A DNA stretch of 64,000 nucleotides from Hymenolepis diminuta (Eukaryota > Platyhelminthes > Cestoda > Cyclophyllidea > Hymenolepididae). How positions within the stretch are numbered: the first letter of the stretch is position 1; the number at the start of each line of letters is the position of its first letter. Positions 25,501 through 37,249 of the stretch are shown piece after piece. The notes beneath the pieces are model-generated. The model had not been told where the DNA came from. It did no database searches and saw nothing but the letters and a program-made list of their open reading frames with translations. A program made the position numbers and the translations under genes. Location: NCBI GenBank assembly GCA_900708905.1, contig CAADRB010000016.1, positions 343,829-407,828 on the forward strand, read 5' to 3'.

Positions 25501-25870
25501 TTCCCTGCCTGACACTTCTACTGCTCTCTGTGCTCTATATACGCCCTCATAAAGTGAACTTACTTCTTAAAACCCTCACTTCCAATGTGTTCGGATGCTT
25601 CCCCCATGATGAAAGATGTAAATGCTTTTAGTTCTGCCATGAGGAGTAAATAAATGGTCATAAAGTAGTGAGGGCAATAATGATGCCTCAACTCTTGCTT
25701 TCTTCATTCAGTAAATATAGTAATAAGGATGTAACCGAGAAATGGACCGAGTTTAACTTGACCCAATTTTTTTGCTAGGCTGACTTAAAGTGCTTAATTC
25801 TACAGGTCACACCCATGAAGAAAATTTATTTTTTATTTTGCAAAACAGATTTTAATTAAGAATTTCTATA

Positions 25871-26160
25871 ATGTAACCAACTAGGAGTTTTGGTAGTAAT
25901 CTCGCAAAGCCAACAATCTAGAAAACTCGGTAATATAGCAACTTAACACAGAAGCTAATAATCCACGGCAGATAAGAAGGCACGTTATAGTCAACACGCG
26001 TGTGTTCACGAAACTCAATCGGTATCGGCTTAAACAAATAAGTTTAATTATCAAGTGTCTTTAATCAGTGGGGAAATAAAGAAAGAAATTACATCTTTAC
26101 TCATAGAAGAAATATTGTGAACGGAGGAATATAATTATTATTTCTTCTAACAGAATAATC
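25871..26160 (+). repeat. direct repeat R, copy A
   Basis: About 290 bp similar to 27016-27320, in the same orientation. Shared blocks include AAACTCGGTAAT, TAGCAACTTAACACAGAA, CCACGGCAGA, CACGTTATGGT-like, GCTTAAACAAAT and GGGGAAATAAAGAA. The start (TGTAACCAACTAGGAG here, CGTAACGAACTGGAAG in copy B) resembles gypsy LTR starts, so these may be LTR remnants about 1.15 kb apart. Divergence is substantial. Confidence 0.7.
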
Positions 26161-27015
26161 ATAAGATAGTTTATATCTTGCAGTAAAAGATATTCTAAGG
26201 GTGGTTACTCGGCAATCTTCTTCTTTACAAGCGTGATATATCAATTTTGAATTCTTCTTTAGCCAAGAGCGCCAATGTTAATGTAATTAATTACACTGTT
26301 AACAATTTCAAATTGAGAAAATAGGTTTGGTAGAACGGACGTGCTACGTCATAATTTCAAGGGAAATAAAATTCCAGGTCTAGGGATCCTGTTCCATTAG
26401 ATCCTCATTTTAGCCTCGTTTAGTGCTAGTCAATAAATAGTCAAATGGTAGAAATAAAAGACTTCTGGATTAGATGCAAAAATGAAGCCGAAGATAGGAG
26501 CAAAACAGATGGCAAGCAGATCATTTATAGTTTATTATTTCGCCTATTAAATTATGCTAGAGATCAAAACTTGTTTTAGGTACTTAAATGTTATTCGAAA
26601 GAAAATCCTCTTCAATTTCTTGGTAGGAATAAAATCTTGCGGAAAATGTGCGTTGATGTAAAAAAATTGCTCCTTAAATCCCCGTTTGACCCACTCCTCG
26701 TACCGGGCCAGGGAATCAAATTTACTTTAACAACTCTTTAGCTTGAAGTAATTGCCTTATCTCCAGAGCCTAATTTTGAATATTAATGAATAACTGAACA
26801 TAAATCTAAAAGACCTCAGCTCGATACAAGATTCGTTTTCCACAAATGACTGGATATCCTTAGTATGCAACTACTTCCACTAGTCTCAGTGTACCCTAAT
26901 ATTGAATGAGAAGGAATTAATACATCTAAAGTTTTTGGTGGATACATTTGTTAGTTTATTAGATAATGGGTTTGTTTTCCATTGAATATTTATCTAAAGC
27001 TGACTTTGATTTGTT
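26161..27015. other. spacer between direct repeats R, nothing recognised
   Basis: About 850 bp of AT-rich sequence without recognisable coding. If the flanking repeats are LTRs of one element, this would be the internal part of a short non-autonomous element, but no primer-binding site or polypurine tract could be identified. Confidence 0.3.
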
Positions 27016-27320
27016 ATAGCGTAACGAACTGGAAGTTGCGATGGTAATCTTGAAGATTGAAGAATCTTGGAAACTCGGTAATCTAGCAACTTAACACAGA
27101 AAGCCACTAACCCACGGCAGAATACAAGACACGTTATGGTAAACAAGCGTGTATTAACAAAACTCAATCTCCATCTGTATTAGCTTAAACAAATGGGCAT
27201 AATTAAAAAAAGCGTCATTTATCAGTTGGGGAAATAAAGAAGGAAATTGCATTTTTATTTATAGAAGCAATATTGAGAGAGGGAAAAAATAATTATCATT
27301 TCTTTCAGCAGATTAAGTCA
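27016..27320 (+). repeat. direct repeat R, copy B
   Basis: Second copy of the repeat at 25871-26160, in direct orientation. It ends about 140 bp upstream of the mariner element. Both copies carry the AACTCGGTAAT and TAGCAACTTAACACAGAA blocks and the GGGGAAATAAAGAAGGAAATTGCAT end region. Confidence 0.7.
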
Positions 27321-27463
27321 AAAAATGAATCTATTATAATGTCCTGTGCAAAGTGGAGACTCTAAAGTAGTGTGTTTGGATTAAAATATGATGAGCGGTT
27401 TTAAACTTAATTTTAACAATTAATTAATTATTAAATCATGTTATCCATCAGATAAGTTATATA

Positions 27464-28761
27464 CAGTGTGTGTAAGGTACCTGAGGTCACTTAAATTTTT
27501 GTGATTTAGTCCAACTCGATAATAATTCATGTGTTTTTTTATATCAGAAGATCTCATGGTAGATAAAACTATAATTCATGAAATGAAAAGACTCGCTATA
27601 ATACAGTCTACAAAAGCAAAATACACCAATGTAGAAATTACAAGATTTCAAAAAGTCGCTGCCCCATTCGTTTGCAAAGTCCAAACCAAGCCGAATGAAC
27701 ACAATGCGGATGAAGTGGCTACGAGCTCATGAAAAAACAGGAGCATTGTTAACGCTCTGCTGACTCACTCAGAAACCCGAGTTTGTCGGAAGAGTGCATG
27801 GCATGATGGACAAAAATCCCAAAAAATCAATGCGCGACATCCTGTCAAAAATCTTCAAGCGTCTGAAGGAACAGTAAGGAATGCTTTTCATCAAGACCTC
27901 GAATGCAAATAATATGTTCTTATGCGAGGTCGTCAGTTTATATGGATAAAAACAACTCACGAGAATAATTTAATGCGTATAAAATGACTCTTGAACAAAT
28001 TAAAGCACCCAGAAGAACAGGAGTGTTTTTTATTTCGAAAACAACTTCCAGCAGGATGAAAAAGTCAATCGGAGAAATGATAGGTGACTGACTATGCGCT
28101 GGCGAGCGGGCGGTCCTGCGGCCGAACCTCACTGAAGTTCCAACTGTTGTGCATGCGCACGAATTTTCTACCAACAGTGACGATTTTTGGTGTTGTTAGT
28201 AGTGAGGAATGGACACATCAAACTCCCCCAATTTTTTTCACAAAGCCTTAAATTCAATGCAAATGCAGGTGCCTACGTCAAGAATCCTCAAACCATTATT
28301 AAGGCACCTTGGGCCCTTTGTCTTCCAATAAGATTTGGCTCCGTCCCATAGAGATCTCGAAATCGTGGGTTGGATGTCCGAGAATTTTCATCATCATGTC
28401 TCACTAAACTTATGGCCGTCTCTTACTTACTCATCAGACCCTAATCCTTTCGGTTATTACGAGTGTGGCGGAATGTGGTTGAAAATGAAATTAATAAGCA
28501 TCCCCATAATACTAAGTCCTCTTCTCCGATAGAAGCATTAACCAGATTCATGGAATACATCAATAAAGACCACCGGATCTGATCATAGTTTGTAGTCAGT
28601 CACTTTAGGACTCAAACTGAGTCAGATATATAGAATAAAACCTGATTAATATCATGTTTATTTGTTTCATTATAAGAAATTGTAAATTTCAACCATTAGT
28701 AGTTTCATTTTTTGTTTTTCTAGGAGTGCGTAAGGTGTCCACAGATGCCGTACACTCCTTG
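27464..28761 (+). mobile_element. mariner-family DNA transposon, complete ends, inactive
   Basis: A 1298-bp element flanked by TA on both sides (27462-27463 and 28762-28763), as expected for Tc1/mariner insertion. The imperfect inverted ends (CAGTGTGTGTAAGGTACCTG, and GTCCACAGATGCCGTACACT near the other end) match at roughly 70 percent of about 30 positions. Inside, broken frames read as a mariner transposase in order: N-terminal part (27560-27720), the FVGRVHGMMDKNPKKSMRDI block (27780-27840), LMRGRQFIWIKTTHENN (27920-27965), a decayed first catalytic block, QxDLAPSHRD (28325-28350, preceded by a stop, second Asp kept), NLWPS and SSDPNPFGYY (28405-28460), and NKHPHNTKSS (28495). Many frameshifts and stops make it dead. 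The length is typical of full-size mariners. Confidence 0.9.
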
Positions 28762-28763
28762 TA

Positions 28764-29507
28764 AACGTATTATTGACAGAGCAAAATTCCTATACCACAG
28801 TCATGGATCAATGATGGAAAAATCAGTACTTACAGCTAACCACCGAACTACCTTCTTCTTGACACAGTCAATGGCCTATGAATGACTTCACTTGCATATC
28901 ACTGAGCGAATATCAAATACCCAATGTGGATTTCATGATGGAATATCCACAGAATAGGCTATCCTTGCTGTAGAAACAGTAATTCAGAAAGCTATCAACC
29001 GACATTGTGGGACAGTACTTGTCATTTTGTGACTTAGGTAAGCCCTTTGGTCCACTACGCATTCCTACGATTTTAACAAGATGGTGTAAACTAAAGTTGC
29101 CCCGTAACATAGTCAACTGCTTCGTTCAACTACTAGATGCCCTAAAAAGCCACATTAAGGACTCAGGAGAAGTATCTTCTATGGAGAGAGGCAGGAGACA
29201 AGTATCCAATGAGGGTCCTATGCTCATTCGCATAGTATTGCAATTTATATTAGAGGCATTTTATGCTACCCGCAAGGTGGATGATGATAAATTGAAAGGT
29301 GTTCAGAACTTTGTCCAGTAGATGATGCTGAGCCCCTACGGTAGACGACAAATGAGTGTTCAAGTGCTGGCAGAAAGAGTTCCACTGAGAAACCTTGCTG
29401 AATAAATACAAAGGCATAGACTTAGCCCCAGGACAAGTGTGCACAAAAACGGTGAAACAATCGGTCAATTTTTATTGAATTTCCAAATACCGAAACTGTG
29501 AAAGTCT
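28764..29507 (+). mobile_element. non-LTR retrotransposon relic, copy 3 (5'-truncated, internally deleted)
   Basis: It starts right at the 3' end of the mariner element and matches copy 1 at a constant offset of 22588. The left part (28787-28997) has about nine differences from copy 1, and from 28998 to 29506 I find none. It encodes the same 104-aa frame (29007-29321) as copy 1 and shares the same internal deletion joining RT motif B to the C-terminal region. RT start TQCGFHDGIST lies at about 28920-28950. It is inactive. Confidence 0.85.
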
Positions 29508-31500
29508 AAAATTTCTCATTCATAAATTCAGATGAATAAATGGTGTTTGGAGAGAAATAACAGAAGTCTACTTGTGTTTTCCCAGTATGAATAAAGCGAT
29601 GATTACGACAATATGTCAAAATATGTAATCACAATTTTTTTCTCCTCGAAATAAAAAATTTTCCTTCTAGACTAACTTCTCATAATCATTAATAGTAAAG
29701 TGCTAGAAACATTATTTTAAGAGCAAAATACATTTTTTCTTCGTTCATCGATATTTATGATTTGCACAAAATGCCGTTCCTAAAAGTAAGGTGAAATAAG
29801 AAAATATATTAATTTATAGTGAGCTCTTGTGAGCTTTACTATGATAAGATATTATGTTATTTGTATATTTTGTCCTTTAGAGAAAGTAATCAAATCGACG
29901 TTTCTATAATTTAAATAAAGTAAGAATTTCAGTATATATTCCCTAATGTAAACCTCACCCCCCTCCCCAACTCCACCCTCCTGTTTGATGCCCTTCTAAG
30001 CTATTTTTGTTCCAAGTGTTCAAATCCTATTCCACAATCGCAATAACTTTTCGTAATTGTCGTGATAATAAGGCCTTCAAAATACTTCATTCTTTTATTA
30101 GGGCATTTCACTGATACAAAAATATCATGCTAAAAACAATTGCGTCATAAGGAAGTGGAGTCTAGTGAAACCTACGAACACTAATTAATTAATTCTAGTT
30201 AGATCACATTCAGAAACAATTGTTTACATAAACGCTTGTGTGTACTGATTGGTAGATTTATTGATTGCGCAGAAAAACCAAAACCACAATTGATTCGAGA
30301 GAACCTTAAAGATATGTTTATTTTAATTCAAAGTTATTAAAATAGTCGATACTTAACGCGGTCTTATTTTAAGTAATATTTTTCATCCAATTTTAGAAAA
30401 ATCGATGTTTTAAGACAATGTTATGCTAATCTAATTTAAACAACATCACCCACAGTATTGGCAATAACCTCTAGGCATCCCGAACAAAACTCTGGGAACA
30501 AATGAAAATATCTGGTATTTTGAATATTCAAATATGATGCAGTTGACTGCCCATGAAATTAAGGTATACAGCCCAATCTTAACTCAATCTGATCCAATAA
30601 AGACTCTATTCTTAACATCTGCCTTTTTCCCTCTCTATTATTCATTAGGGAAGTGGTGTAACTTTTTCCGCATTCAGATGTTCCCTCCTGGCAAACATTG
30701 AAATGTATTAATTTCTCGAATGTAAAAATCATTGAAGTTGGCAATATTTAAAAGATTTTGAAAAGGAGTAAATTTAAATCTCTGCAAATTACCACAACAA
30801 TATAAATATGTTTCAATAACGCAATTCTTCCGAAGTTCATAAAATAAAATATATGAAAAGCAAGAAATTTTCATCCGCTTTTTCATTGATTATCATGCAT
30901 AACTCGGCGAAATAGTGTATTTAACCTTGCGGATAACATGTTTATTTTAAAATTTGTGTGCACAAAAACCGTGTTTTTCTTATTTATTATTTATCTAACT
31001 TCTGCAATTTCTTATTCAAAGGATCGTATTTTAACATACGGAATAGTGAAATAGTCCCGTAAGAGATAGGTAGGGGATTAAATATGAGTATATTGTGAAG
31101 TCAGGAGGTCATATTCCAATTTTTCAAAACATAATTGTCACGATTTGATCCCCTGGTTTCCGATTTCGTTCCCTTACGCGATATTTGGAGCTTGTAGGTG
31201 GGATGGTTTAATTGATCGTGCCACAGAGTTCACTAAAGTCCTCTCAAGGTGAATTTAACTAGTAAGAGGTTGGATATAAATTAGATTTGAAGGATCTCTC
31301 AAAAGAATTTCAGGCTCGCAAATTTTTATGCAGAAGAAATTTTAAATTAAAAAAAACTCTACGAACCTAAAAATTAATAATTTAATTAAGATTTTTATTC
31401 AAATGTATCGGCCTGAAATAGAAAATGGACAGCAGCTTTTCTGGATTATTAAGCTAACTTTATTTTAAAATTTTTGCCTTCGTTGGATTTGTTGGAACGA
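29508..31500. other. intergenic, AT-rich
   Basis: No gene was recognised. A cytosine-rich patch at 29950-29985 stands out from the AT-rich background. Minus-strand short frames at 30559-30886 have no domain and are probably chance. Confidence 0.4.
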
Positions 31501-31639
31501 AGAGTTCCTGCACGTCACCAAGTTGTTGCAGCTAAGATTAACAGTTGTCGGCTAACGGCAGACAACCACAGCCTCACATAACCAGAAGATAAAGACAAGA
31601 AAAAGACAGAATAATTTATTAAACACCAACGATTAGTAA

Positions 31640-31722
31640 TTGTGAGAGAGAGAAAGAGAGCGTGAGTGAGAAAATGGAGAAAGAAAGAAGAAGAGGGTGA
31701 TGAACGAAAGAGAGCGCGGGAA
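31640..31722 (+). promoter_or_regulatory. GA-rich tract upstream of a candidate first exon
   Basis: An almost pure purine tract (GAGAGAGAGAAAGAGAGC and on) within a GC-richer 200-bp island, ending about 20 bp before the candidate start codon at 31742. GAGA-type tracts are common core-promoter or 5'UTR features in invertebrates. No TATA or CCAAT box is seen. Confidence 0.4.
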
Positions 31723-31741
31723 TCGAGCGTTTGCAACCGAC

Positions 31742-31784
31742 ATGTCACTGGACTTTTCAGGCAAAATCCAAGTTATCGCGAGAG
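31742..31784 (+). CDS. candidate first coding exon 1a (alternative troponin C start?)
   Basis: ATG at 31742, 14 codons (MSLDFSGKIQVIAR) plus one base, then a strong donor GTGAGT at 31785 (phase 1). It sits in a GC-richer island with a GA-rich leader. No following exon was found nearby that continues in this phase; the strong acceptor at about 32002 leads to a stop after four codons in that phase. The canonical troponin C first coding exon far downstream also ends in phase 1, so joining to its exon 2 at 60282 keeps frame. An in-frame upstream ATG at 31700 would add 14 residues. Alternatives are an unrelated gene or a chance island. Confidence 0.35.
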
Positions 31785-32339
31785 GTGAGTGCAAACCATT
31801 AGTCATTATTCTTCAGCTGAAACAGTTAAAAACAGTTCAGGTGAACGCCAAAAACGTAAACAGAAGTTTTCATCAAAGAGAAATCAAATCATATTGTTGA
31901 AAAATACTGAAAAATTTTGGGAAATCTTTTAAACTTTATGCATTCTATTCAAACTTATTTTCTGATGTTTTTTCTAATTTTTGTTTATTTCTTTTCTGCT
32001 AGTTACACATTCCTGAAAGTGAAAGTTTGATTACTCTGATTTATAACGTTGACACAAGGTTTAATTCAAAAGGAACTGATTTTCATGGTTATGGAAAAAA
32101 TAAAGTAGACGAAATAAAATACTCGATCATGTTTGCGTTAGCCTCAAAAACCTTCATTACTGCATATTAATACTGAATACTTCAGCTACATTTCCAAGGC
32201 TTACAAAATAAATCTCACCACTTGATATCTCATATATCCACTCAACCGAAACAGTTGCAGTGTAACCCAAAAAGGAGACAAAACAGGCAGCATCGGTAAG
32301 CGTATTTTATTTCAGCCTACATACAATTTCACTTTCACT

Positions 32340-32520
32340 CTCGCAGAATAGTTGTGTGACCAGCTTTCCTTATTGCAACCCCTTCATCATTCTCTTCTCT
32401 GTCACTTCTGTTGTCTAATACGATACTGATCCATCTCAATTTCTCCTCTTTTGATTTCGGGTAAAGTTGTTGTCCCTTGCTAGCCTCTAAGATTTTCTAT
32501 TTTTAAAAAGGATATCTCAG
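32340..32520 (+). repeat. pyrimidine-rich dispersed repeat, copy 2 (partial)
   Basis: C/T-rich sequence followed by AAGTTGTTGTCCCTTGCTAG and, 30 bases later, AAGGATATCTCAG. The copy at 49690-50010 has AAGTTGTTGTCTCTTGTTCA and GGGGATATCTCAG in the same places, so these two are clearly related. Confidence 0.45.
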
Positions 32521-34976
32521 TCAGATGATAAAGATCGCTTAGTTGGTATTGGTTCTACCCTATTGGTGATCACACCGTCTCCCGACTTCAGTGTATCAAC
32601 TTTGGTAGCCCTGATTGTCCTTTTTTTTGTATTGCATGGGATTTTAATAATATTTTCTAAATCTATTATTAAAGAGGTGTTTTTACATTTTTCTGGAGTT
32701 AAGCATGAGAAAATTATTGAAATACTTGTTTTACTTATTTTCATCCAGCCAATTATATTTTGTTAGGTTTATAATAACGATAATTAATCGTTCGTTCATT
32801 TATTAGTCCATTTAGTTAAATAGATGACATATGGACAAAGGATACAATAGAGCATTTACTGAATAAGAGATTGTAAAAACAAGAGATGTAGAAACCAACG
32901 ATTTCTAAACAGTCCTTTTTGTAATTGGCGTTGCTTTATCCATAAAGTCTTGCCGACGTGAATCTTTAGGCGTACCGCGTCGAATCAGACTTCAACTGTG
33001 TGAATTGTAGATATTGGTTCCCACGATTGAATGTTTAAAGTTGTTTGCATTTTCACAATCTTGCGTTTCACATGGCAGTTTATTTTCGCTTTGTTGTGGT
33101 AGAAACAGATTATTTGAACTTACAAATTTGAAAAGGTTGAGTGGCAATGTCACTATCATTTTTGAATTTACAGAGCAATTATTTGACAGAAGCTGTGATT
33201 TTTAATAAAAATTTTTTGTCTTCTAAAATTACAAAGTCCTTGAAAGATTAAATAATGTCAATGATCAAGGATGAGGTTTCTTCTTTTAATTTGTGGCTTA
33301 GCGGATATTGAAATTAAGCGCTTGAAATATTAGCAGATTTAAGAGTAACCTTTACTTAAATATGCTTAATGGCTTAATTTTATTAATTTATATTCTTTGA
33401 CAATAAAGTAAACAAATTACTTTATATTTATTGAAGAAAAAGAAGTACACTTAATTACTGCCAGGAAGACCAGAGGTGAGAATAAAGACCATGCATGTGA
33501 CCATCCTAGCTTCGTCTCCAAATAGGTATCTATATTCTTACAAATAACAAAGCTTTTAATCAGAAAATCCCGCCAAGAGATAAAATTAACATTTCCTTTT
33601 ATATTATGTATAATTAAATATTCTGTGAAATTTATTCTGAAACTTGATTTTTGTATTGAATTTCATAATAATTTATAAGCTCAAGGAATATATAAAACTT
33701 TAACTGAAATAAAACGACAGGTTTCTTAGAATTAAGCAGGTCGCCTAATATTTTAAATTGCTTTATTTATTCTATGATTTGTAATTTTTGTAATAGGCCC
33801 TAAAATAGGCTTAAAACAAGTACATTAAACAAAGACCTTTCACAACACTTTGGAGCCAAAAACTTAGACATTTTGACTTGTCTTCACAATAATCTAACAA
33901 TATTATGTTCCATCTCCAAGTAAGCTTAGGCCGATTTGACCGCCAATTCAACTCCTGGTTAAGACAACCTGATTTTCGTACTAGTTATATGCACTGCTAT
34001 ACTTCGTGCCTCATACATTCTTCATCAACTTTTTTCTTCCTTAAATATTTCAACATTTTATTTTGATTTCCGTTACGAAATCATGATTCACTTAGTAATG
34101 CGGCGTTTCTAAAAGTTTAGTTCTCATTATTTGATTCATGAGTTTCTATGTTAGTTTTATAGAATGCTTGGTCATGCCACTTCGATACATTTGCACCTAC
34201 CCGTTTGCCATAAGATGAGGCTATCGGAAACAGTTTTTTGTTCTATGGTCAATGGAATAAAATTTCATCCCTTTTTCCTGTTTATTTAAAACATTACGGT
34301 CATTAACCATTATATAACTGTGTTGAGAGCGACTGAAAGTTCATTTCATTTGAACTGTCAATTTTTGTTTATGTGAGAATTGTAGTACACAAAAACGGTC
34401 ACTGAAATGTGATTACCAGTTTAAAGAGGTTAGTTCTGCACCCTACAATATGATAAATTGCTTTGTTTTATGAAATTCAAAGTTCATGAAATGCAGTTTT
34501 ACAATTCTATCATATGTATATATTTTAAATAAAAGTACAATTACACAGAATGTTTGCGAATTTATTTTAATTATTTCGAAAATCACGATAAAGTCTGAAA
34601 TCCTTGATCGACCAAATTACTTGAAATTTGATTCATTGGAAATTAAAAATTAATTTTTATTTAATCAATCAATCGCATTTAGTCCACAATTTAAATTTAC
34701 CCCGGTGTCAGTTATCTAAATTTGGCGAGGAAATTGTTTGTCAATATTACACTTATTGGATAAAAATGAGCAAGTTCGATCAGTTGAGCTCTTAAAAACT
34801 TATTCTTGAATCAAATGTTAATTACCTAGTGCCCGATCAAAGAACCTTCTTTTATAAATAATTGAAATAATTTTGCGTATATCATAGCCTATTTTTCATG
34901 AAAGCTACTTAAGATTTGAAATAGCAAAAACCAATTTTACCGTCACCATCAATCAAACATATTTTGATCCTGATCC

Positions 34977-35300
34977 TCAAGTCAATTGAATTTTTCTATA
35001 ACTCAACTTGTCTTTGCGTATATTCACAAATTGTCTGAAATAACAACAAACTCGATTACCCACCCAGTTGATTGGTACAGGTACACTTTTCCAAATTACT
35101 TCGGGAACATTACTATTGCCAAGACTCCGCTCATATTTTCCTAAATCCTTCCTTTTCAAACTGTTTGTTATACTCAAAAGCACATTTGTCTTTCTAGCCA
35201 CCATATAAACATCCATGTACACACATTTCCGCCGTTTTCCGCATTTTTTAACATAAACACTCTCCCTTCCTTTGGTGACTCCTGGGCAGATTTTAATAAA
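34977..35300 (-). pseudogene. unrecognised Lys/Arg-rich open frame, possibly an exon or relic
   Basis: An 81-codon frame from ATG (35222) extends upstream without a stop to about 35300 (AEFIKICPGVTKGR, VKKCGKRRKCV), and past one stop for about 14 more codons. The island is GC-richer than its neighbours. It has several cysteines and basic residues but no domain I can name. It could be an exon, a gag relic or chance. Confidence 0.2.
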
Positions 35301-36343
35301 TTCTGCTCAAAACTCTCTGGCCTTCTTTCTTGTCTCCTCCGTTGACGTGGTTAATATTAGTAGATAATGGTAGGTATAGCTCATGGAATAATCGCTAGCG
35401 CTTCAGAAAGACAGCTTCTTTTTTCAATCTAGAATATATTATTAAATTTGACTAAAATTTTAATAGAACGTTCAACAGCCAAAGTAATTGCCATCTCACT
35501 TTGTAGCCGCGTTCTACTTAATTAATTTCAGTACAAATGTATAGTACAAAAATACTAGCAACGAGATTTATATATAATATGAACCAAAAGGCAGCCCTAT
35601 ATTACTAAAATAGTCGTGTTTAATAAACGGTAATGACAAGCGCAATTTCATTTATTGTTAAGCGCACGAGAAAAAAGGATTACAAAGATGCGTTTAAAGC
35701 GAACTTTCACAAGCAAATGGTAACAATTAGTGTGATTATTCTTATTTATATCCAAAATAAAAATGTTTAAAACCAAGGCCGTGTTATTATTTGCCTTAAA
35801 TTGTTGTTATTTACAGAAATGCTAAAAAATTACGGCGTCAAGTTCCAAAATTCAAATTGCATAATTCATTTTCCCAGTTGTCAAGGAAATTTATCTCCGA
35901 AATCTTTGATCCTTTTTGACCGGTTTTTTGAATAAGATGATCAATCTTGCCACTTCAAATTATTCCTCCTGAAGTCCGGAAAAGCAACATAATTCAAAGC
36001 GGTTAACATGATCTTAACACAGCCGAGATCACAGAACATAAATGAAGAAAATCATAACAAATTAGAGACACTAAACATGTGATTTGAGTTAAGGAATGTC
36101 ACAGACTGAGAAATAGATATATTAACGCGTTGAATAAGTTGTTTATTTTACAGGAAAGCAAATCCATGAGTATTGAAATCTTTTGATTCTATAAGTCGAA
36201 GACAAAAATCGATTCTCCTTAGAAAAGCATAAGAAGAACTGTTATTTGTATTGCACATAATAATGGGTTTGCGTATATCAGGAGTTTTGGCTAATTAAAA
36301 AAAGTGCCCTAATAAGTAAAAATGATTTATTTTAGTATAACCG

Positions 36344-36372
36344 NNNNNNNNNNNNNNNNNNNNNNNNNNNNN
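36344..36372. other. assembly gap (29 N)
   Basis: A run of 29 unknown bases. The true gap size may differ. It interrupts only AT-rich non-coding sequence as far as can be seen. Confidence 1.
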
Positions 36373-37029
36373 ATTTGCCAGTAAGTACCTTATTGCTATA
36401 CTATCAATAGCATTTTTCAAAACAAATATGCCTGAAATTCAAATTTAATTGCTAATAAGACATTTTAATTTCGCTTTATGAATAGCTCAGAAGTTGTTAC
36501 TGTTGATTTTATATGTATAATTGCAATTTTCGATATGATTAGGTGTATTTTTAATGAAGCGTATTAACTTCGGTGAATTCTAAGAAGTCAACTTTGCCCT
36601 AGTCTTTCAGGGCCCATCTATTCACTCGAATCGGAGTGGCATAATCAACTACTGAAATCGGTATATTATCTAATTTTGATCAAAGGCTTGAGAGATTAAA
36701 GATAGCTGAAAAACAAAAGACCAGACATTGGAATTTTGAAGTGAGAAAATAAAGTGTGGACAATGAGCAACAACTCCTAATTCCTTATTCTAAATAATTC
36801 TATTTTACCTCTTTTAAATTAGTAAATATAATACAACAATAAAAGCGTCGGTTATCCGCTTATAAAATTTTAAAATCCCCATTTTTTAATCGTTCTACAA
36901 TATCTCATCTCAAGAAAACTAATCTCATGTATTTTCTTAAAGGGCTCGAATTTGGAACTTAAAATATGATTTACAAAAACTATGAAAATATTTATACATA
37001 TATACATGCAACTCCTAAAATTGTCCTCA
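36373..37029. other. AT-rich, nothing recognised
   Basis: No open frame, repeat or signal of note lies between the gap and the GC-richer island at 37.03 kb. Confidence 0.5.
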
Positions 37030-37203
37030 GTGAAGATTTAATATTAATATGTGATTGGTGCGCATGGTAGTGTTTGACCTTGGCAACGGCTAAATCAAGG
37101 GGGCGAGAGGAGGAAAGGTAGCGTATGGGATCCTGATAGTCACAAACAGTCGGCCACTTTATGAAAGGAGAGAAGCAGTTCAAACCTTTTCACATCGTCT
37201 AAA
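37030..37203 (+). promoter_or_regulatory. GC-richer promoter-like island with inverted CCAAT
   Basis: It stands out from very AT-rich flanks. It contains ATTGG near 37054, CCTTGGCAACGG near 37078 and GGGGGCGAGAGGAGG near 37098, followed at once by the candidate first exon at 37204. No TATA box is evident. Confidence 0.4.
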
Positions 37204-37249
37204 ATGCCGCGATTTGTAAATACCAGTCTTGAATTTTCGGAATTAAATG
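37204..37249 (+). CDS. candidate first coding exon 1b (alternative troponin C start?)
   Basis: ATG at 37204, 15 codons (MPRFVNTSLEFSELN) plus one base, then donor GTACGT at 37250 (phase 1). The context TCTAAAATGCCG has an A at -3. The tail (SLEFSELN) has the look of the short helix that precedes the first EF-hand in troponin C and calmodulin proteins. Exon 2 of the troponin C gene (60282) would continue it in frame (NVATETFKKF). The nearest local acceptor in this phase (about 37758) gives a stop after about 11 codons. The distance of about 23 kb is the main reason for caution. Confidence 0.4.

Larger units (their letters stand above)
31785..36343. other. AT-rich, intron-like or intergenic
   Basis: No complete gene was recognised. 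It contains a possible dispersed repeat at 32340-32520 and an unrecognised minus-strand open frame at 34977-35300, both listed separately. If the first-exon hypothesis holds, this is intron. Confidence 0.35.

Noticed and set aside
32003..32170. 55-codon open stretch after a strong acceptor as exon 2 of the 31.74-kb exon
   Set aside because: The frames do not agree with the phase-1 donor at 31785; a stop follows after four codons in the required frame.
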